DNA of 53,447 nt from Saccharopolyspora rectivirgula DSM 43747 (GTDB taxonomy: Bacteria; Actinomycetota; Actinomycetes; Mycobacteriales; Pseudonocardiaceae), in the NCBI RefSeq assembly GCF_000497205.1, contig NZ_AYJW01000025.1, forward strand, positions 1-53,447, written 5' to 3'. Positions 43,261 to 52,306 of this stretch are shown here, one piece after another. Both the position numbers and the translations under genes were made by a program. The notes under the pieces are model-generated. The model worked only from the letters and a program-made list of their open reading frames with translations, made no database searches and was not told where the DNA came from. Positions within the stretch are counted from its first letter, which is position 1, and each line of letters begins with the position of its first letter.

Positions 43261-43920
43261 TCAGAACAACCGGTACTCGTCCGGCTCGATCCCCCGCAGC
43301 GCGTCGTAGTCCAACACCACGCAGCGAATGCCCCGGTCCTCGGCCAGCGTCCGCGCCTGCGGCTTGATCTGCTGCGCGGCGAACACCCCGCTGACCGGCG
43401 CCAGCAGCGGATCCCGGTTCAGCAGCTCCAGGTACCTGGTCAACTGCTCCACCCCGTCGATCTCACCGCGGCGCTTGACCTCCACCGCAACGCTGCGCCC
43501 CTCGGCGTCCCGGCACAGCAGGTCCACCGGGCCGATCGCGGTCGGGTACTCCCGCCGCACCAGCGACCAGCCCTCCCCGAGGGTGGTGACGTGCTCGGCG
43601 AGCAGCTCCTGCAGGTGCGCTTCGACACCGTCCTTGACCAGACCGGGCTCCGGGCCCAGCTCGTGCTTGGAGTCGTGCAGAACCTCCTCGATGGTGATCA
43701 CCAGTTTTTCACCGGCCTTGTTCTGCACCGTCCACACCCCGGTGTCCTCGATGAGCCAGCACGGGGGGCTCATCCAGTTCAGCGGCTTGTAAGCGCGGTC
43801 GTCGGAGTGCACCGACACCGAACCGTCCGCTTTGATCAGCAACAGCCGCTGCGCCATCGGCAGGTGCGCAGTCAGCCGTCCTACGTAGTCCACCTGGCAG
43901 CGGGCAATGACGAGTCGCAC
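43261..43920 (-). CDS. nucS: Mismatch-specific endonuclease NucS (EndoMS)
   Basis: Double-strand cleaving nuclease that takes the place of MutS/MutL mismatch repair in many actinobacteria and archaea. The 219-residue product begins [21 protein letters not shown]. It keeps the nuclease core [41 protein letters not shown] (metal and catalytic residues), [19 protein letters not shown], and the C-terminal tail DEYRLF, which in mycobacteria contacts the sliding clamp. The GTG at 43920 gives the standard N-terminus. It faces the amino-acid permease gene across about 107 bp. Confidence 0.95.
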   Translation of the reverse strand: MRLVIARCQVDYVGRLTAHLPMAQRLLLIKADGSVSVHSDDRAYKPLNWMSPPCWLIEDTGVWTVQNKAGEKLVITIEEVLHDSKHELGPEPGLVKDGVEAHLQELLAEHVTTLGEGWSLVRREYPTAIGPVDLLCRDAEGRSVAVEVKRRGEIDGVEQLTRYLELLNRDPLLAPVSGVFAAQQIKPQARTLAEDRGIRCVVLDYDALRGIEPDEYRLF

Positions 43921-44026
43921 CCGCCACAGGGTACGGATGCCGATCGACGCGCCGCACCCGCCCCGCCCGGCCGCACGCCCAGGGGCCAGAAGGAACATTC
44001 CACAGGCTGAGATACGGTTACCGGCC

Positions 44027-45436
44027 GTGACGTATGCCCGCAGCCTGATGCGCACCAAACCGGTCGAGCAGATCACCCAGGACGGTTCGAACACCGCGCT
44101 CCGCCGCGCCCTGGGCCTGTGGCCGCTGGTGGCGCTCTCCATCGGCGCCACCCTGGGAACCGGAATCTTCGTGGTACTGGCAGACGCGGCCCCGGTGGCC
44201 GGCCCGGCAGTGGTGATCTCCTTCGTCATCGCCGGGGTCGCCGCCCTGTGCTCCGCGCTGTCCTACGCCGAACTGGCCGGCAGCGTGCCGGTGTCCGGCT
44301 CGGCCTACTCCTACACCTACGCCACCCTCGGCGAGCTCATCGCCTGGGTGTGCGGGTGGTGCCTGCTGCTGGAGTACGGCGTCTCGGTGGCCGCGGTGGC
44401 CGTCGGCTGGGGCGCCTACCTCAACGAGTTCTTCCGCGGCACCATCGGGGTGACCATCCCCGACGCGCTGGCCGCCCCGCCCGGGGAAGGCGGGATCGTC
44501 AACATCCCGGCCGCCCTGGTGGTGCTGCTGGCCACCGCGGTGCTGCTGATGGGCGTGCGGGAGAGCGCCCGGGCCACCGTGATCACCACCCTGCTCAAGA
44601 TCGCGGTGCTGGTGTTCTTCGTGGTCGTGGCGCTCACCGCGTTCCGCTCCGACAACATGGCGCCCTTCGCCCCCAACGGGATCACCGGGATCTCCATCGG
44701 CGCCTCCGCGGTGTTCTTCTCGTTCATCGGTTTCGACGCCGCCTCCACCGCCGGGGAAGAAGCCCGCAACCCGCGCCGCGACCTGCCGCGGGCGATCATC
44801 CTGTCGTTGGCCATCGTCACCGCCGTGTACGTGCTGGTGGCGTTCGCGGCCACCGGGGCGGTCGGCCCGAAGGTCCTCGGCGACTCGGACGCCTCCCTGA
44901 CCACCGCGCTGCGCCTGGTCACCAGCTCCGAATGGCCGGCGGTCGTGCTGGCGGCCGGCGCCGTGATCGCGATCGCCTCCGTGGTGCTCACCGTGCTGTA
45001 CGGGCAAACCCGGATCCTGGTGTCGATGTCCCGCGACGGGCTGATGCCCCGCGTGCTGTCCCAGGTCAACCACCGCGCGGTGCCGGCCCGCAACACCGCC
45101 CTGGTCGGCGGCCTGGTGGCCGTGCTGGCCGCGGTGGTGCCGCTCAGCCAGCTCGCCGAAGCCACCAGCATCGGCACCCTGGTCGCGTTCGGCCTGGTCA
45201 ACATCGGCGTGGTGGTGCTGCGGCGCACCCGCCCCGACCTGCCGCGCAGCTTCCGCACCCCGCTGATGCCCGTGGTCCCGCTGCTCGGGCTGGCCCTGTG
45301 CGCCTACCTGGTCGCCGGTTTGGACGAGGTCACCTGGTTGACCTTCGCGATCTGGAGCGCGATCGGCCTGGCGGTGTACTTCGGCTACGGCCGCCGCAAC
45401 TCCCGGCTCAACCGGACCGCGGACCCGGTCAGCTGA
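44027..45436 (+). CDS. Amino acid permease (APC superfamily, cationic amino acid transporter type)
   Basis: About 469 residues with some 12 hydrophobic segments. It opens [19 protein letters not shown] then [22 protein letters not shown] (the conserved GxGIF motif of helix 1). It continues with [74 protein letters not shown] and [20 protein letters not shown]. These match the cationic amino acid transporter branch. The start is the GTG at 44027; an ATG at 44048 is also possible and leaves a shorter N-terminal tail. Its last 8 bp overlap the convergent GH13 gene. Substrate specificity is inferred only. Confidence 0.9.
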   Translation: MTYARSLMRTKPVEQITQDGSNTALRRALGLWPLVALSIGATLGTGIFVVLADAAPVAGPAVVISFVIAGVAALCSALSYAELAGSVPVSGSAYSYTYATLGELIAWVCGWCLLLEYGVSVAAVAVGWGAYLNEFFRGTIGVTIPDALAAPPGEGGIVNIPAALVVLLATAVLLMGVRESARATVITTLLKIAVLVFFVVVALTAFRSDNMAPFAPNGITGISIGASAVFFSFIGFDAASTAGEEARNPRRDLPRAIILSLAIVTAVYVLVAFAATGAVGPKVLGDSDASLTTALRLVTSSEWPAVVLAAGAVIAIASVVLTVLYGQTRILVSMSRDGLMPRVLSQVNHRAVPARNTALVGGLVAVLAAVVPLSQLAEATSIGTLVAFGLVNIGVVVLRRTRPDLPRSFRTPLMPVVPLLGLALCAYLVAGLDEVTWLTFAIWSAIGLAVYFGYGRRNSRLNRTADPVS

Positions 45437-47042
45437 GCCGCAGCCACACGGCCGCGTCGGGCGGCAAGCACCCGCCGCCCAGCGGCTGGCTGGCCAGCAC
45501 CACCTCCCCGGCCGGCAGCGGCACCGCCACCCGGCCGGTGTTGACCACGACCAGCACCCGGTCCCGGCGGAACGCCACCACGTCCCCGCGGTCGCACTCC
45601 TCGGACCACGCGAAACCGGCACCGGTGAACTCCCGGCGCAGCCGCAGCGCCGCCCGGTACAGCCGCAGGGTCGAGCCCGGGTCGTCGCGCTGCACCGACA
45701 CCGCGTACCGCCCCCACCCGGGCGGCTGCGGCAGCCAGCCCGCGACCGCGGAGAACCCGCACGAAGGGCCGTGCCGGGCCCACGGCAGCGGCACCCGGCA
45801 ACCGTCGCGTCCCTTGTCCTTGTGCCCGCGGTGGCGGTGCACCGGATCGGTCAGCACCTGCTCGGCGAGCCCGGTGACCTCCGGCAGCCCCAACTCCTCC
45901 CCCTGGTAGAGGTACACCGAGCCGGGCAGGGCCAGTTCCAGCAGCGCGGCCGCGCGGGCCCGGCGGGTCCCGGTGCGCAGGTCGGCTGGCGGCCGCTGCC
46001 CGTTCTCGGCCAACCACACCGTGGGGTTCACCTCGGGCGGCAGCCCGAGCAAGGACACCTGCCGCATCGCGTCGTGGCTGCCCAGCATCCAGGTGGGTGC
46101 CGCGCCCACCGACCAGGCCGTCCCCACCGTCTCCTCGATCACCCGGCGGTATTCGCCGGCGTGCCAGCGGACCCGCGGGAATTCGAAGTTGAACACCTGC
46201 TGCAGCTCGCCCTCCCGCAGGTAGGCGGCCCGCCGGTCCTTCCCCACCCACGTCTCGCCCACCGCCATCAGCGGCGGCGAGAACTCGGCGAACACCCGGT
46301 TCCAGTCCCGGTAGATCTCGTGCACCTCCGGGCGGTCCAGGAACGGGTGGTCGGGGTTGGCCGCGAAATCGTCCAGCCCCTCGCACTCGGCGCCCCCGAC
46401 CACGTCCGGCAGGCGAGGATCCTTGACCAGGGCGGCGGCCGAGTCGATGCGGAACCCGTCCACCCCCCGTCGTCCCCAGAAGCGCAGCACCTCGCGGAAC
46501 TCCTCCCGCACCTGCGGGTGGTGCCAGTTCAGGTCCGGCTGCTGCGGGGCGAACAGGTGCAGGTACCACTGGCCGTCCGGCACCCGGGTCCAGGCGGGGC
46601 CGCCGAACCGGGACTCCCAGTTGTTCGGCGGCAGTCGCCCCCCAGGCCCCCGGCCGTGGCGGAAGATGTAGCGCTGCCGCTGCGGTGACCCCGGTCCGGC
46701 CCGCAGCGCCTCGCGGAACCACGGGTGTTCGTCGGAGGTGTGGTTCGGCACGATGTCGACCAGCACCCGCAGGCCCCGCCGGTGCGCGGCGGCCACCAGC
46801 CGGTCGAAGTCCTCCAGCGTGCCCAGCCGCGGGTGCACCTGCCGGTGGTCGGTCACGTCGTAGCCGCCGTCGACCCACGGCGACGGGTAGAACGGGCACA
46901 GCCACAGCGCGTCCACGCCCAGCCAGCACAGGTGGTCCAGCCGGGACAGCACCCCCGCCAGATCCCCCACCCCGTCGGCGTTGGAGTCGGCGAAGCTGCG
47001 CGGATACACCTGGTACACGACCGCGTCGCGCCACCAGCACAT
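45429..47042 (-). CDS. Glycoside hydrolase family 13 enzyme (alpha-glucosidase-like)
   Basis: About 537 residues of the alpha-amylase fold. It has WWRDAVVYQVYPRSFADSN at the start, VDIVPNHTSDEHPWF (region I), RRGVDGFRIDSAAALVKD with the nucleophile Asp, VGETWVG with the acid Glu, and MLGSHDAMRQ with the third carboxylate. The later DGCRVPLPW segment is a mark of oligo-1,6- or alpha-glucosidase subfamilies. It is intracellular, with no signal peptide. The start ATG 47042 is preceded by a GGGGGTGCGGG stretch. Specificity (maltose, isomaltose, trehalose-related) cannot be decided. It overlaps the permease gene's 3' end by 8 bp on the other strand. Confidence 0.9.
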   Translation of the reverse strand: MCWWRDAVVYQVYPRSFADSNADGVGDLAGVLSRLDHLCWLGVDALWLCPFYPSPWVDGGYDVTDHRQVHPRLGTLEDFDRLVAAAHRRGLRVLVDIVPNHTSDEHPWFREALRAGPGSPQRQRYIFRHGRGPGGRLPPNNWESRFGGPAWTRVPDGQWYLHLFAPQQPDLNWHHPQVREEFREVLRFWGRRGVDGFRIDSAAALVKDPRLPDVVGGAECEGLDDFAANPDHPFLDRPEVHEIYRDWNRVFAEFSPPLMAVGETWVGKDRRAAYLREGELQQVFNFEFPRVRWHAGEYRRVIEETVGTAWSVGAAPTWMLGSHDAMRQVSLLGLPPEVNPTVWLAENGQRPPADLRTGTRRARAAALLELALPGSVYLYQGEELGLPEVTGLAEQVLTDPVHRHRGHKDKGRDGCRVPLPWARHGPSCGFSAVAGWLPQPPGWGRYAVSVQRDDPGSTLRLYRAALRLRREFTGAGFAWSEECDRGDVVAFRRDRVLVVVNTGRVAVPLPAGEVVLASQPLGGGCLPPDAAVWLRLS

Positions 47043-47361
47043 CCCGCACCCCCACTGGCACCGGTCCCGGTCCCCATTGTCGACCGCCACCCGCCAGCGC
47101 ACACGCGGGAACGACCGCAAAGCGGCGGGAACGCCGCCGACCCCGGTGGCCCGCGCAGGACGCGCCGAGCGGTGGGACCGCGCGCGACCCCGACAGCGCG
47201 CTCGTGCCCCAGGTCCACACCGCACCCCTCGAGCGTCCCCGGTGGACCGAACCGCGTGCACCAGCGCCGGCAAGACGACCTGGGGAACGCGGCACGCGCA
47301 CGAGAGGGAACCAGCCCACCTGCTCCTCGGGAGCCGACGGGCTGGTGCGCGACCTCAACCG
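47043..47361. other. 319-bp intergenic region between the GH13 gene and a small gene
   Basis: I see no gene. At its end, 47310-47346, lies a compound hairpin: outer arms ACCAGCCC / GGGCTGGT and inner GCTCC / GGAGC. It is a likely terminator for the upstream C2-like gene on the minus strand. Confidence 0.6.
47310..47346 (-). terminator. Compound hairpin downstream of the C2-like gene
   Basis: 8-bp outer stem and 5-bp inner stem, 15 bp after the stop at 47362. No T-run. Confidence 0.6.
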
Positions 47362-47664
47362 TCAGTTGATCTCGTAGTCCAGCACGTAGTGCGCGCCGTC
47401 CCTGGCGAACTCGACCTTCCCGCTGCCTTCGGACAAGGTGTGCCGCCCGAGCAGGTCGTCCGGGTCGAGATCGTCCTCCTCGAACAACTCCACGACGACC
47501 GAACCGCTGAACCCGTGGGTGGCTCCGATGCGTTCGCTCTGCCCGTCCGTCATCCGCACCGGGCCCCACACCTTCTCCCCGTCGAGCTTCAGGTAGGGGT
47601 GGTCACCACCGATGTTGTCCTCGGTGGTGTAGCAGTACAGCGTCCCCAGTTTGATGATCGCCAT
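47362..47664 (-). CDS. Small C2-like domain protein (about 100 residues), function unknown
   Basis: The protein is predicted all-beta: AIIKLGTLYCYTTEDNIGGDHPYLKLDGEKVW, then GPVRMTDGQSERIGATHGFSGSVVVELFEEDDLDPDDLLGRHTL, and a C-terminal strand VEFARDGAHYVLDYEIN. The pattern of Asp-containing loops between beta strands (DNIGGDHPYLKLDG and EEDDLDPDDLLG) looks like a C2-type calcium-binding sandwich, but this is a resemblance rather than a recognised hit. The start ATG 47664 is preferred over an upstream ATG at 47676, because the purine-rich GGGGGAAGG directly abuts the latter. It has no signal peptide. Confidence 0.6.
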   Translation of the reverse strand: MAIIKLGTLYCYTTEDNIGGDHPYLKLDGEKVWGPVRMTDGQSERIGATHGFSGSVVVELFEEDDLDPDDLLGRHTLSEGSGKVEFARDGAHYVLDYEIN

Positions 47665-48040
47665 CAGTTCTCGCATCCTTCCCCCAGTTGGCGAATCGAC
47701 GACCGCGTCGCTCGCGGCGACCGCCAGTATTGCCAGAGAACGATCACTTCGGGCGTTCTCGGCTCCGAAATGACCGGTGCGGAGCAGCGTTTCCCGGCAT
47801 GTTCACCCGATGGAGTCGAACCAGAGCGCAGCTTCCGGAAGCTGCGCCACGACCGCCCGGGCACCGGAAACCCCGGTTCCGATCGAGCACCCCGCACTCC
47901 TGTCCACAAAGGCCAGAGCTCTGGCGCGGGACACCGCGGAACGCGGCGGGGAACCCCGCGCGACCCGAGCCGACCGGGCGCGAAGCCCCGGCCCCCGGGG
48001 CCGGCGAGGCGGTGCCGGACGAACCACGGCAGCACCGGGC
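47665..48040. other. 376-bp intergenic region rich in palindromes
   Basis: No gene is convincing here. It contains the inverted repeat GAGAACG / CGTTCTC (47736-47742 and 47754-47760, 11-bp spacer). It also holds an uninterrupted 22-bp palindrome at 47826-47847 whose half is GCGCAGCTTCC. The palindromes could be regulatory or RNA-structural; the sequence does not decide. Confidence 0.55.
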
Positions 48041-48313
48041 TCAAGCTGCCCCGTCCTCCCCCCAGGCCTCCCCGCACGACTTCGGCTCCCGGCAGTCGTG
48101 GTGCCGGGCGTAGTCGGCGATGGAGACCGCAACGCAGCGGTCGCAGCCGATGACCGGGCGCGCGGCGGTGTAAGCACCAACCGCCACATCGCAGTAGGTG
48201 CGGCCAGTGCCGGCGGCGCGGATGTGCACCACCCCGTCCCGATCGGTCCACAGTCCGCAGGGCTTCAGGGCGTCGTCCACCGCAGCACCGGGAGAACTCG
48301 TCCGTTGCGGCAT
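48041..48313 (-). CDS. Small Cys/His-containing hypothetical protein
   Basis: About 90 residues. It begins MPQRTSSPGAAVDDALKPCGLWTDRDGVVHIRAAGTGRTYC. A Cys/His set follows: IGCDRCVAVSIADYARHHDC and EPKSCGEAW. These might bind zinc. It starts after a GGGGGT element near the ATG at 48313. A longer frame from 48415 gives an unlikely leader. I do not recognise a family. It could be spurious. Confidence 0.5.
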   Translation of the reverse strand: MPQRTSSPGAAVDDALKPCGLWTDRDGVVHIRAAGTGRTYCDVAVGAYTAARPVIGCDRCVAVSIADYARHHDCREPKSCGEAWGEDGAA

Positions 48314-48546
48314 ACCCCCAACATCGTCAACACGGCGCCCGGTGTTGAGCGGTTGCGCGCACTCGTACCCGAACTGCCGGTCCACGAGCACCGCACCCCG
48401 CAGCGACTCGAACACCCGACCGCACCGGGCACGCCGACGACCACCCCACGCCCGCGCCCCCGGCTACGCTGGTCGGGACACGCACAGAACCCACCCCGGC
48501 GGGGTGGCCTCAGGCGGAACCCCGGCGAGCACCGGAGAGGAAACGA

Positions 48547-49101
48547 GTGCAGCACCCGCAGAACCCCTGGGAGACCACCAGCACCCGAGAGGTCTACCGC
48601 AACCCCTGGATGAGCGTTCGAGAAGACCGCATCCGCCGCGGCGACGGCTCCGAAGGCGTCTACGGGGTCATCGACAAACCCGACTACGCCCTGGTCATCC
48701 CGCTCGACGGGGACCGGCTGCACCTGGTCGAGCAATACCGGTACCCGCTGGGCATGCGGCGGTGGGAATTCCCGCAAGGAACCGCCCCCGACCGCGCCTG
48801 GCTGCCCCCGCACGAACTGGCCGCCCGCGAACTGCGGGAGGAAACCGGGCTGCGCGCCCAACAGCTCACCGAACTCGGCACCCTCGACGTGGCCGCGGGC
48901 ATGTCCAGCCAACGCGGCAAAGCGTTCCTGGCCACCGGCCTCACCCCCGGACCGCACCAGCGGGAACCGGAAGAGCAGGACATGCGCACCGGCTGGTTCA
49001 CCCGGGACGAATTCGAGAAGATGATCAGCGCCGGGGACATCACCGACGCCCAGTCCATCGCCGCCTACGCGCTCCTGCTGCTGCACGAGCGCGGCCGCTA
49101 G
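48547..49101 (+). CDS. Nudix hydrolase (ADP-ribose pyrophosphatase-like)
   Basis: 184 residues, probably hydrolysing an ADP-sugar. It has VYGVIDKPDYALVIPLDGDRLHLVEQYRYPLGMRRWEFPQGTAP, the Nudix box ending LAARELREETGL, and a TGWFTRDEFEKMISAGDITDAQSIAAYAL C-terminal helix. The first Glu of the classical Gx5Ex7REUxEExGU pattern is not in register, a two-residue shift in the loop, which I read as family variation. The GTG start at 48547 follows GGAGAGG. It overlaps the ehuA stop by 4 bp on the opposite strand: CTAG serves as both stops. Confidence 0.88.
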   Translation: MQHPQNPWETTSTREVYRNPWMSVREDRIRRGDGSEGVYGVIDKPDYALVIPLDGDRLHLVEQYRYPLGMRRWEFPQGTAPDRAWLPPHELAARELREETGLRAQQLTELGTLDVAAGMSSQRGKAFLATGLTPGPHQREPEEQDMRTGWFTRDEFEKMISAGDITDAQSIAAYALLLLHERGR

Positions 49102-49862
49102 ACCTCGTCCAGCACCGACCGCAAGAACTGCTTTGTCCGATCGTGCTCGGGGGCGTTGAACAACTCCTCCGGCGGCTTGTCCTCGACGATCTTGCCCCGG
49201 TCGAACATCAGCACCCGGTGCGAAACGTCCTTGGCGAACTTCATCGCGTGCGTCACGCACAGCATGGTGATGTCCGTGCTCCTGGCCAAATCCCGCAGCA
49301 CGTCCAACACCTCGGCCGCCAACTCCGGGTCCAAAGCGGAAGTGATCTCGTCCAACAGCAACACGTCCGGGTCCATCGCCAACGCCCGGGCGATCGCCAC
49401 CCGCTGCTGCTGACCACCGGACAGCTGCGACGGGTAGGAGTCCACCTTGTCCGCCAGCCCCACCCCCTCCAGCCAGTGCAGCCCCCGCTCCTCGGCCTCC
49501 TGGCGGGACAACCCCAGCACGTGCACCGGGGCTTCGGTGACGTTGCGCAGCACCCGCATGTTCGGGAACAGGTTGAACTGCTGGAACACCATGCCGATGC
49601 GGCGGCGGATCCGCCGCAGGTGCTTCTCGTCCGCCGGCTCCTCCCGATCCCCCCGGCGCACGTGCGTCAAGCACTCCGAGCCCACGTAGATGCGCCCACC
49701 GTCCACCCGCTCCAACGTCATCAACAACCGCAAGATCGTGGTCTTGCCCGAACCGCTCGGCCCGATCAACGTCACCCGCTGGCCGGGCTGCACGCCGAAA
49801 CTCAGCTCGTCCAACACCACGGTGCTGCCGAACCGCTTCACCACCCGGTCGAACCGGATCAT
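49098..49862 (-). CDS. ehuA: Ectoine/hydroxyectoine ABC transporter ATPase (EhuA)
   Basis: ATPase of the ehuBCDA importer, part of the polar amino acid transport family (GlnQ-like). The 254 residues have Walker A LIGPSGSGKTT, the Q-loop FQQFNLFPNM, the signature LSGGQQQRVAIARAL and Walker B DVLLLDEITSALDPE, followed by the H-loop in TMLCVTHAM. The ATG at 49862 is preferred over one at 49898, which overlaps ehuD. It is the last gene of the operon. Its stop shares the bases CTAG with that of the Nudix gene. Assignment to ectoine rather than another substrate rests on the full operon and on EhuB. Confidence 0.9.
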   Translation of the reverse strand: MIRFDRVVKRFGSTVVLDELSFGVQPGQRVTLIGPSGSGKTTILRLLMTLERVDGGRIYVGSECLTHVRRGDREEPADEKHLRRIRRRIGMVFQQFNLFPNMRVLRNVTEAPVHVLGLSRQEAEERGLHWLEGVGLADKVDSYPSQLSGGQQQRVAIARALAMDPDVLLLDEITSALDPELAAEVLDVLRDLARSTDITMLCVTHAMKFAKDVSHRVLMFDRGKIVEDKPPEELFNAPEHDRTKQFLRSVLDEV

Positions 49863-49884
49863 CTCGTGACCGTCCGAACCGGCC

Positions 49885-50535
49885 TCAGATCGCAACACGG
49901 CGCTCCAACCTCCGCACCAACAGCGACGACGGATAGCTCAACAGCAGGAAGAGGATTCCCGCGATGGTCAGCGGTTCGACGTACCGGTACGCGTCCGAAC
50001 CGGCCTCCTGCGCCGCCCCCACCAGATCGAGAACGCCGATCGCCAGCAACAGCGGAGTTTCCTTGAACATCGAGATCGTGTAGTTCCCCAGCGCCGGCAC
50101 CACGCGCGGAATCGCCTGCGGCAGGATCACCCCGATCCACGTGTGCGCCGGCGGCAGGCTCAACGCGCGCGCCGCCTCCCACTGGCTCTGCGGCACCCCG
50201 TCGATCCCGGCCCGGTACACCTCGGCCGCGTAGCAGGCGTAGTGCACCCCGAGACCGAGGATCCCGGTCGTCAACGACGAGAGCCGCACCCCGAAATCCG
50301 GCAGCACGTTGTACAAGAAGTAGAGCTGCACCAGCAGCGGTGTGCTGCGGACGAACTCGATGAACCCCCACACCACCCAGCTGACCACCCGGATCCGCGA
50401 GCGGCGCAGCAGCGCCAACACCAGACCCAGCACGTAGGCCAGCAGCGAACCGAGCACGGTCGCCTCGAACGTCACCAACAACCCGCGCAGGACGTCCGGG
50501 ATGATCTGCCCGGTGAACTCCCAATCCCAGATCAT
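49885..50535 (-). CDS. ehuD: Ectoine/hydroxyectoine ABC transporter permease (EhuD)
   Basis: Integral membrane subunit of 216 residues from the His/Glu/Gln-type permease family. It starts MIWDWEFTGQIIPDVLRGLLVTFEATVLGS and includes the EAA-loop segment YRAGIDGVPQSQWEAARALSL with P-x-G-rich surroundings. The hydrophobic helices include VLGLVLALL and ILGLGVHYACYAAEVY. It overlaps ehuC by one base (TGATG). Family and order fit EhuD. Confidence 0.9.
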   Translation of the reverse strand: MIWDWEFTGQIIPDVLRGLLVTFEATVLGSLLAYVLGLVLALLRRSRIRVVSWVVWGFIEFVRSTPLLVQLYFLYNVLPDFGVRLSSLTTGILGLGVHYACYAAEVYRAGIDGVPQSQWEAARALSLPPAHTWIGVILPQAIPRVVPALGNYTISMFKETPLLLAIGVLDLVGAAQEAGSDAYRYVEPLTIAGILFLLLSYPSSLLVRRLERRVAI

Positions 50536-51248
50536 CAGACCACCCCGCCTTCAACGCGGGTGAGCGCCTTCTCCTTGGGCTGCGGCGCACGCCCCACCCC
50601 GGCCGCGGCCCGCCGCTCCCAGAACCGCATCACCAGGGTGATCAGCACCGACAGGATCAGGTACAGCGCCAGCATCAACAGGTAGATGAGCGCCGTCTGC
50701 CCGGAGAAGTTCGGCTCCAGCACGTCCCGGCCCTGGTAGGTGATGTCGTGGACGAAGATCAGCGACAGCAGCGAACTCGCCTTCAACAGCTGGATGAACA
50801 GGTTGTTGAACGGCGGGATCATCTCCACCACCGCCTGCGGCAGGACCACCAACCGCATCCGCTGCGCCGGGGTGAAGCTCAACGCCACCGCGCACTCGTG
50901 CTGCTCCCGCGGCACCGACCGGATCGCGCCCCGCACGATCTCCCCGCCGTAAGCACCGTGGTTGAGCCCCAGCACCAGGATCCCCGCCCACAGCGGCAAC
51001 AGCTCGAACCCCACCAGCAGCGGCAACGCGAAGAAGATCCAGAAGAGCTGCACCACCTCGGAAGTCCCGCGCCACACCTCCACGTAGATCCGGGCGATCG
51101 CGCGCACCCACCGCCACGGGGCCAGCATGCCCAGCCCGGCCGCGAACGAGAGCACCAAGCACAGCACGATGCCGCCCAACGTGGACAACACCGTCGCCGG
51201 CACGCCCTGCAACAGGACCGCCAGCAGGTACGCGGGACTTCCGGACAA
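50535..51248 (-). CDS. ehuC: Ectoine/hydroxyectoine ABC transporter permease (EhuC)
   Basis: Integral membrane subunit of 237 residues, beginning MSGSPAYLLAVLLQGVPATVLSTLGG. It has the conserved cytoplasmic loop GGEIVRGAIRSVPREQHECAVALSF (the EAA-type coupling helix). LPQAVVEMIPPFNNLFIQLLKASSL follows. It forms the channel together with EhuD. It overlaps ehuD by one base and follows ehuB by 21 bp. Confidence 0.9.
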   Translation of the reverse strand: MSGSPAYLLAVLLQGVPATVLSTLGGIVLCLVLSFAAGLGMLAPWRWVRAIARIYVEVWRGTSEVVQLFWIFFALPLLVGFELLPLWAGILVLGLNHGAYGGEIVRGAIRSVPREQHECAVALSFTPAQRMRLVVLPQAVVEMIPPFNNLFIQLLKASSLLSLIFVHDITYQGRDVLEPNFSGQTALIYLLMLALYLILSVLITLVMRFWERRAAAGVGRAPQPKEKALTRVEGGVV

Positions 51249-51269
51249 GGGCCACCTCCCCCTCGGGGG

Positions 51270-52175
51270 TCAACCGGCCGCGCAGAGCTCCTCAGTGGTG
51301 ACATCAGCGGGCGGCAGGTTCTCCTGGGTGAACCCGAACGGTTGGACGATCCTCACCCACTCCCCGCTGTCGTGCAGCTCCCGCAGCGCCCTGTTGAACT
51401 CCTCCCGCAGCGAGTCGTCCTCGCGGCGGAACACGAACGCACCGGCCTGGATCTCCGGTTTGCCGTCGATGACCGGCGTGAACCCCTGGGTCACCTCCAC
51501 CGGGGCACCCGGGTTCTTCTGCACCAGGTCGTTGAGCGAGATGTTGGTCAGCGCCGCGCAGTAGACCCGCTGGTCGGTCACCGCCTGCAGCAGCGCCGTC
51601 TGCGAGTCGAACGTCTGCACCTGCCCCTCGGGAACCCCGAGGCGGGCCGCGTAGTCCTTCTCCACCGCCCCGCTGAGCACCGCCATCCGCAGGTTCTTGC
51701 GCGTGACGTCCTCGAAGCGGGTCACCCCTTCCGGGTTGCCGCGCGGCACCAGGAACGAGGTCGGCGCGATGTAGTCGGGGATGGAGAACGCGGCGTTCTG
51801 GCAGCGCTGCGGGGTGATGAACATGCCGGCCGCCACCACGTCGAACCGCCGCGCGTTCAACGCCGGGATCAACTGGTTGAAGTCCACCTGCGTGGCTTCC
51901 ACGTCGTTGATCCCCATCTTGCGGAACACCGCCCGAGCCACCTCAGGGGCCTCACCGGTGACCCGGCCGGCCTGGTCGGTGAAACCGTAGGGGGCCTCAC
52001 CGGCGATCCCGACCCGCACCCGCCCCTCCTGGCGGGCCGACTCCAGCGGATCACCACCACCCCCGCCGGTGCTGGTGCAGCCCACCAGCGAACCACCGAA
52101 CAGCAGGCCAGCGGCCGCATATCCGGAGCCTTTCAGGAAGATCCTGCGCGAGCACCCCGTGTCCGCCATGGCCAT
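51270..52175 (-). CDS. ehuB: Ectoine/hydroxyectoine-binding lipoprotein (EhuB)
   Basis: Extracytoplasmic solute-binding protein of 301 residues. The N-terminus is unusual: SRRIFLKGSGYAAAGLLFGG carries a Tat twin-arginine motif, followed by a lipobox LVGC, so the protein is probably exported folded and lipid-anchored. Mature motifs: RVGIAGEAPYGFTDQAG, TGEAPEVARAVFRKMG, GMFITPQRCQNAAFSIPDYI and TSFLVPRGNPEGV. These match EhuB proteins, whose ligands are ectoine and 5-hydroxyectoine. The first gene of the operon; the intergenic gap to murA carries a half repeat and a palindrome. No ectoine degradation genes are in the window. Confidence 0.9.
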   Translation of the reverse strand: MAMADTGCSRRIFLKGSGYAAAGLLFGGSLVGCTSTGGGGGDPLESARQEGRVRVGIAGEAPYGFTDQAGRVTGEAPEVARAVFRKMGINDVEATQVDFNQLIPALNARRFDVVAAGMFITPQRCQNAAFSIPDYIAPTSFLVPRGNPEGVTRFEDVTRKNLRMAVLSGAVEKDYAARLGVPEGQVQTFDSQTALLQAVTDQRVYCAALTNISLNDLVQKNPGAPVEVTQGFTPVIDGKPEIQAGAFVFRREDDSLREEFNRALRELHDSGEWVRIVQPFGFTQENLPPADVTTEELCAAG

Positions 52176-52251
52176 CGCCCCTTCGGTGCCTGAGAACAGG
52201 GTCCCTGAGGGCTTCCATAGTCACCGCGAACCAGCGGCACCGCACGCTAGG

Positions 52252-52267
52252 AAAAGGGAACTACCTG
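52252..52267. repeat. Dispersed repeat, copy 6 (single arm only)
   Basis: AAAAGGGAACTACCTGA matches one arm of the family and no matching opposite arm follows. It lies between murA (3' end) and ehuB (5' end) on the minus strand. It may be a decayed copy. Confidence 0.5.
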
Positions 52268-52291
52268 AACGAGTCCACGGCAGCCGGGTGT

Positions 52292-52306
52292 TGACACAGC
52301 GTGTCA
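52292..52306. promoter_or_regulatory. Inverted repeat overlapping the murA stop
   Basis: TGACAC-AGC-GTGTCA, 6-bp perfect arms with a 3-base spacer; the last three bases are the murA stop codon. It lies about 117 bp upstream of the ehuB start. It could be an operator or a weak terminator. Confidence 0.4.
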
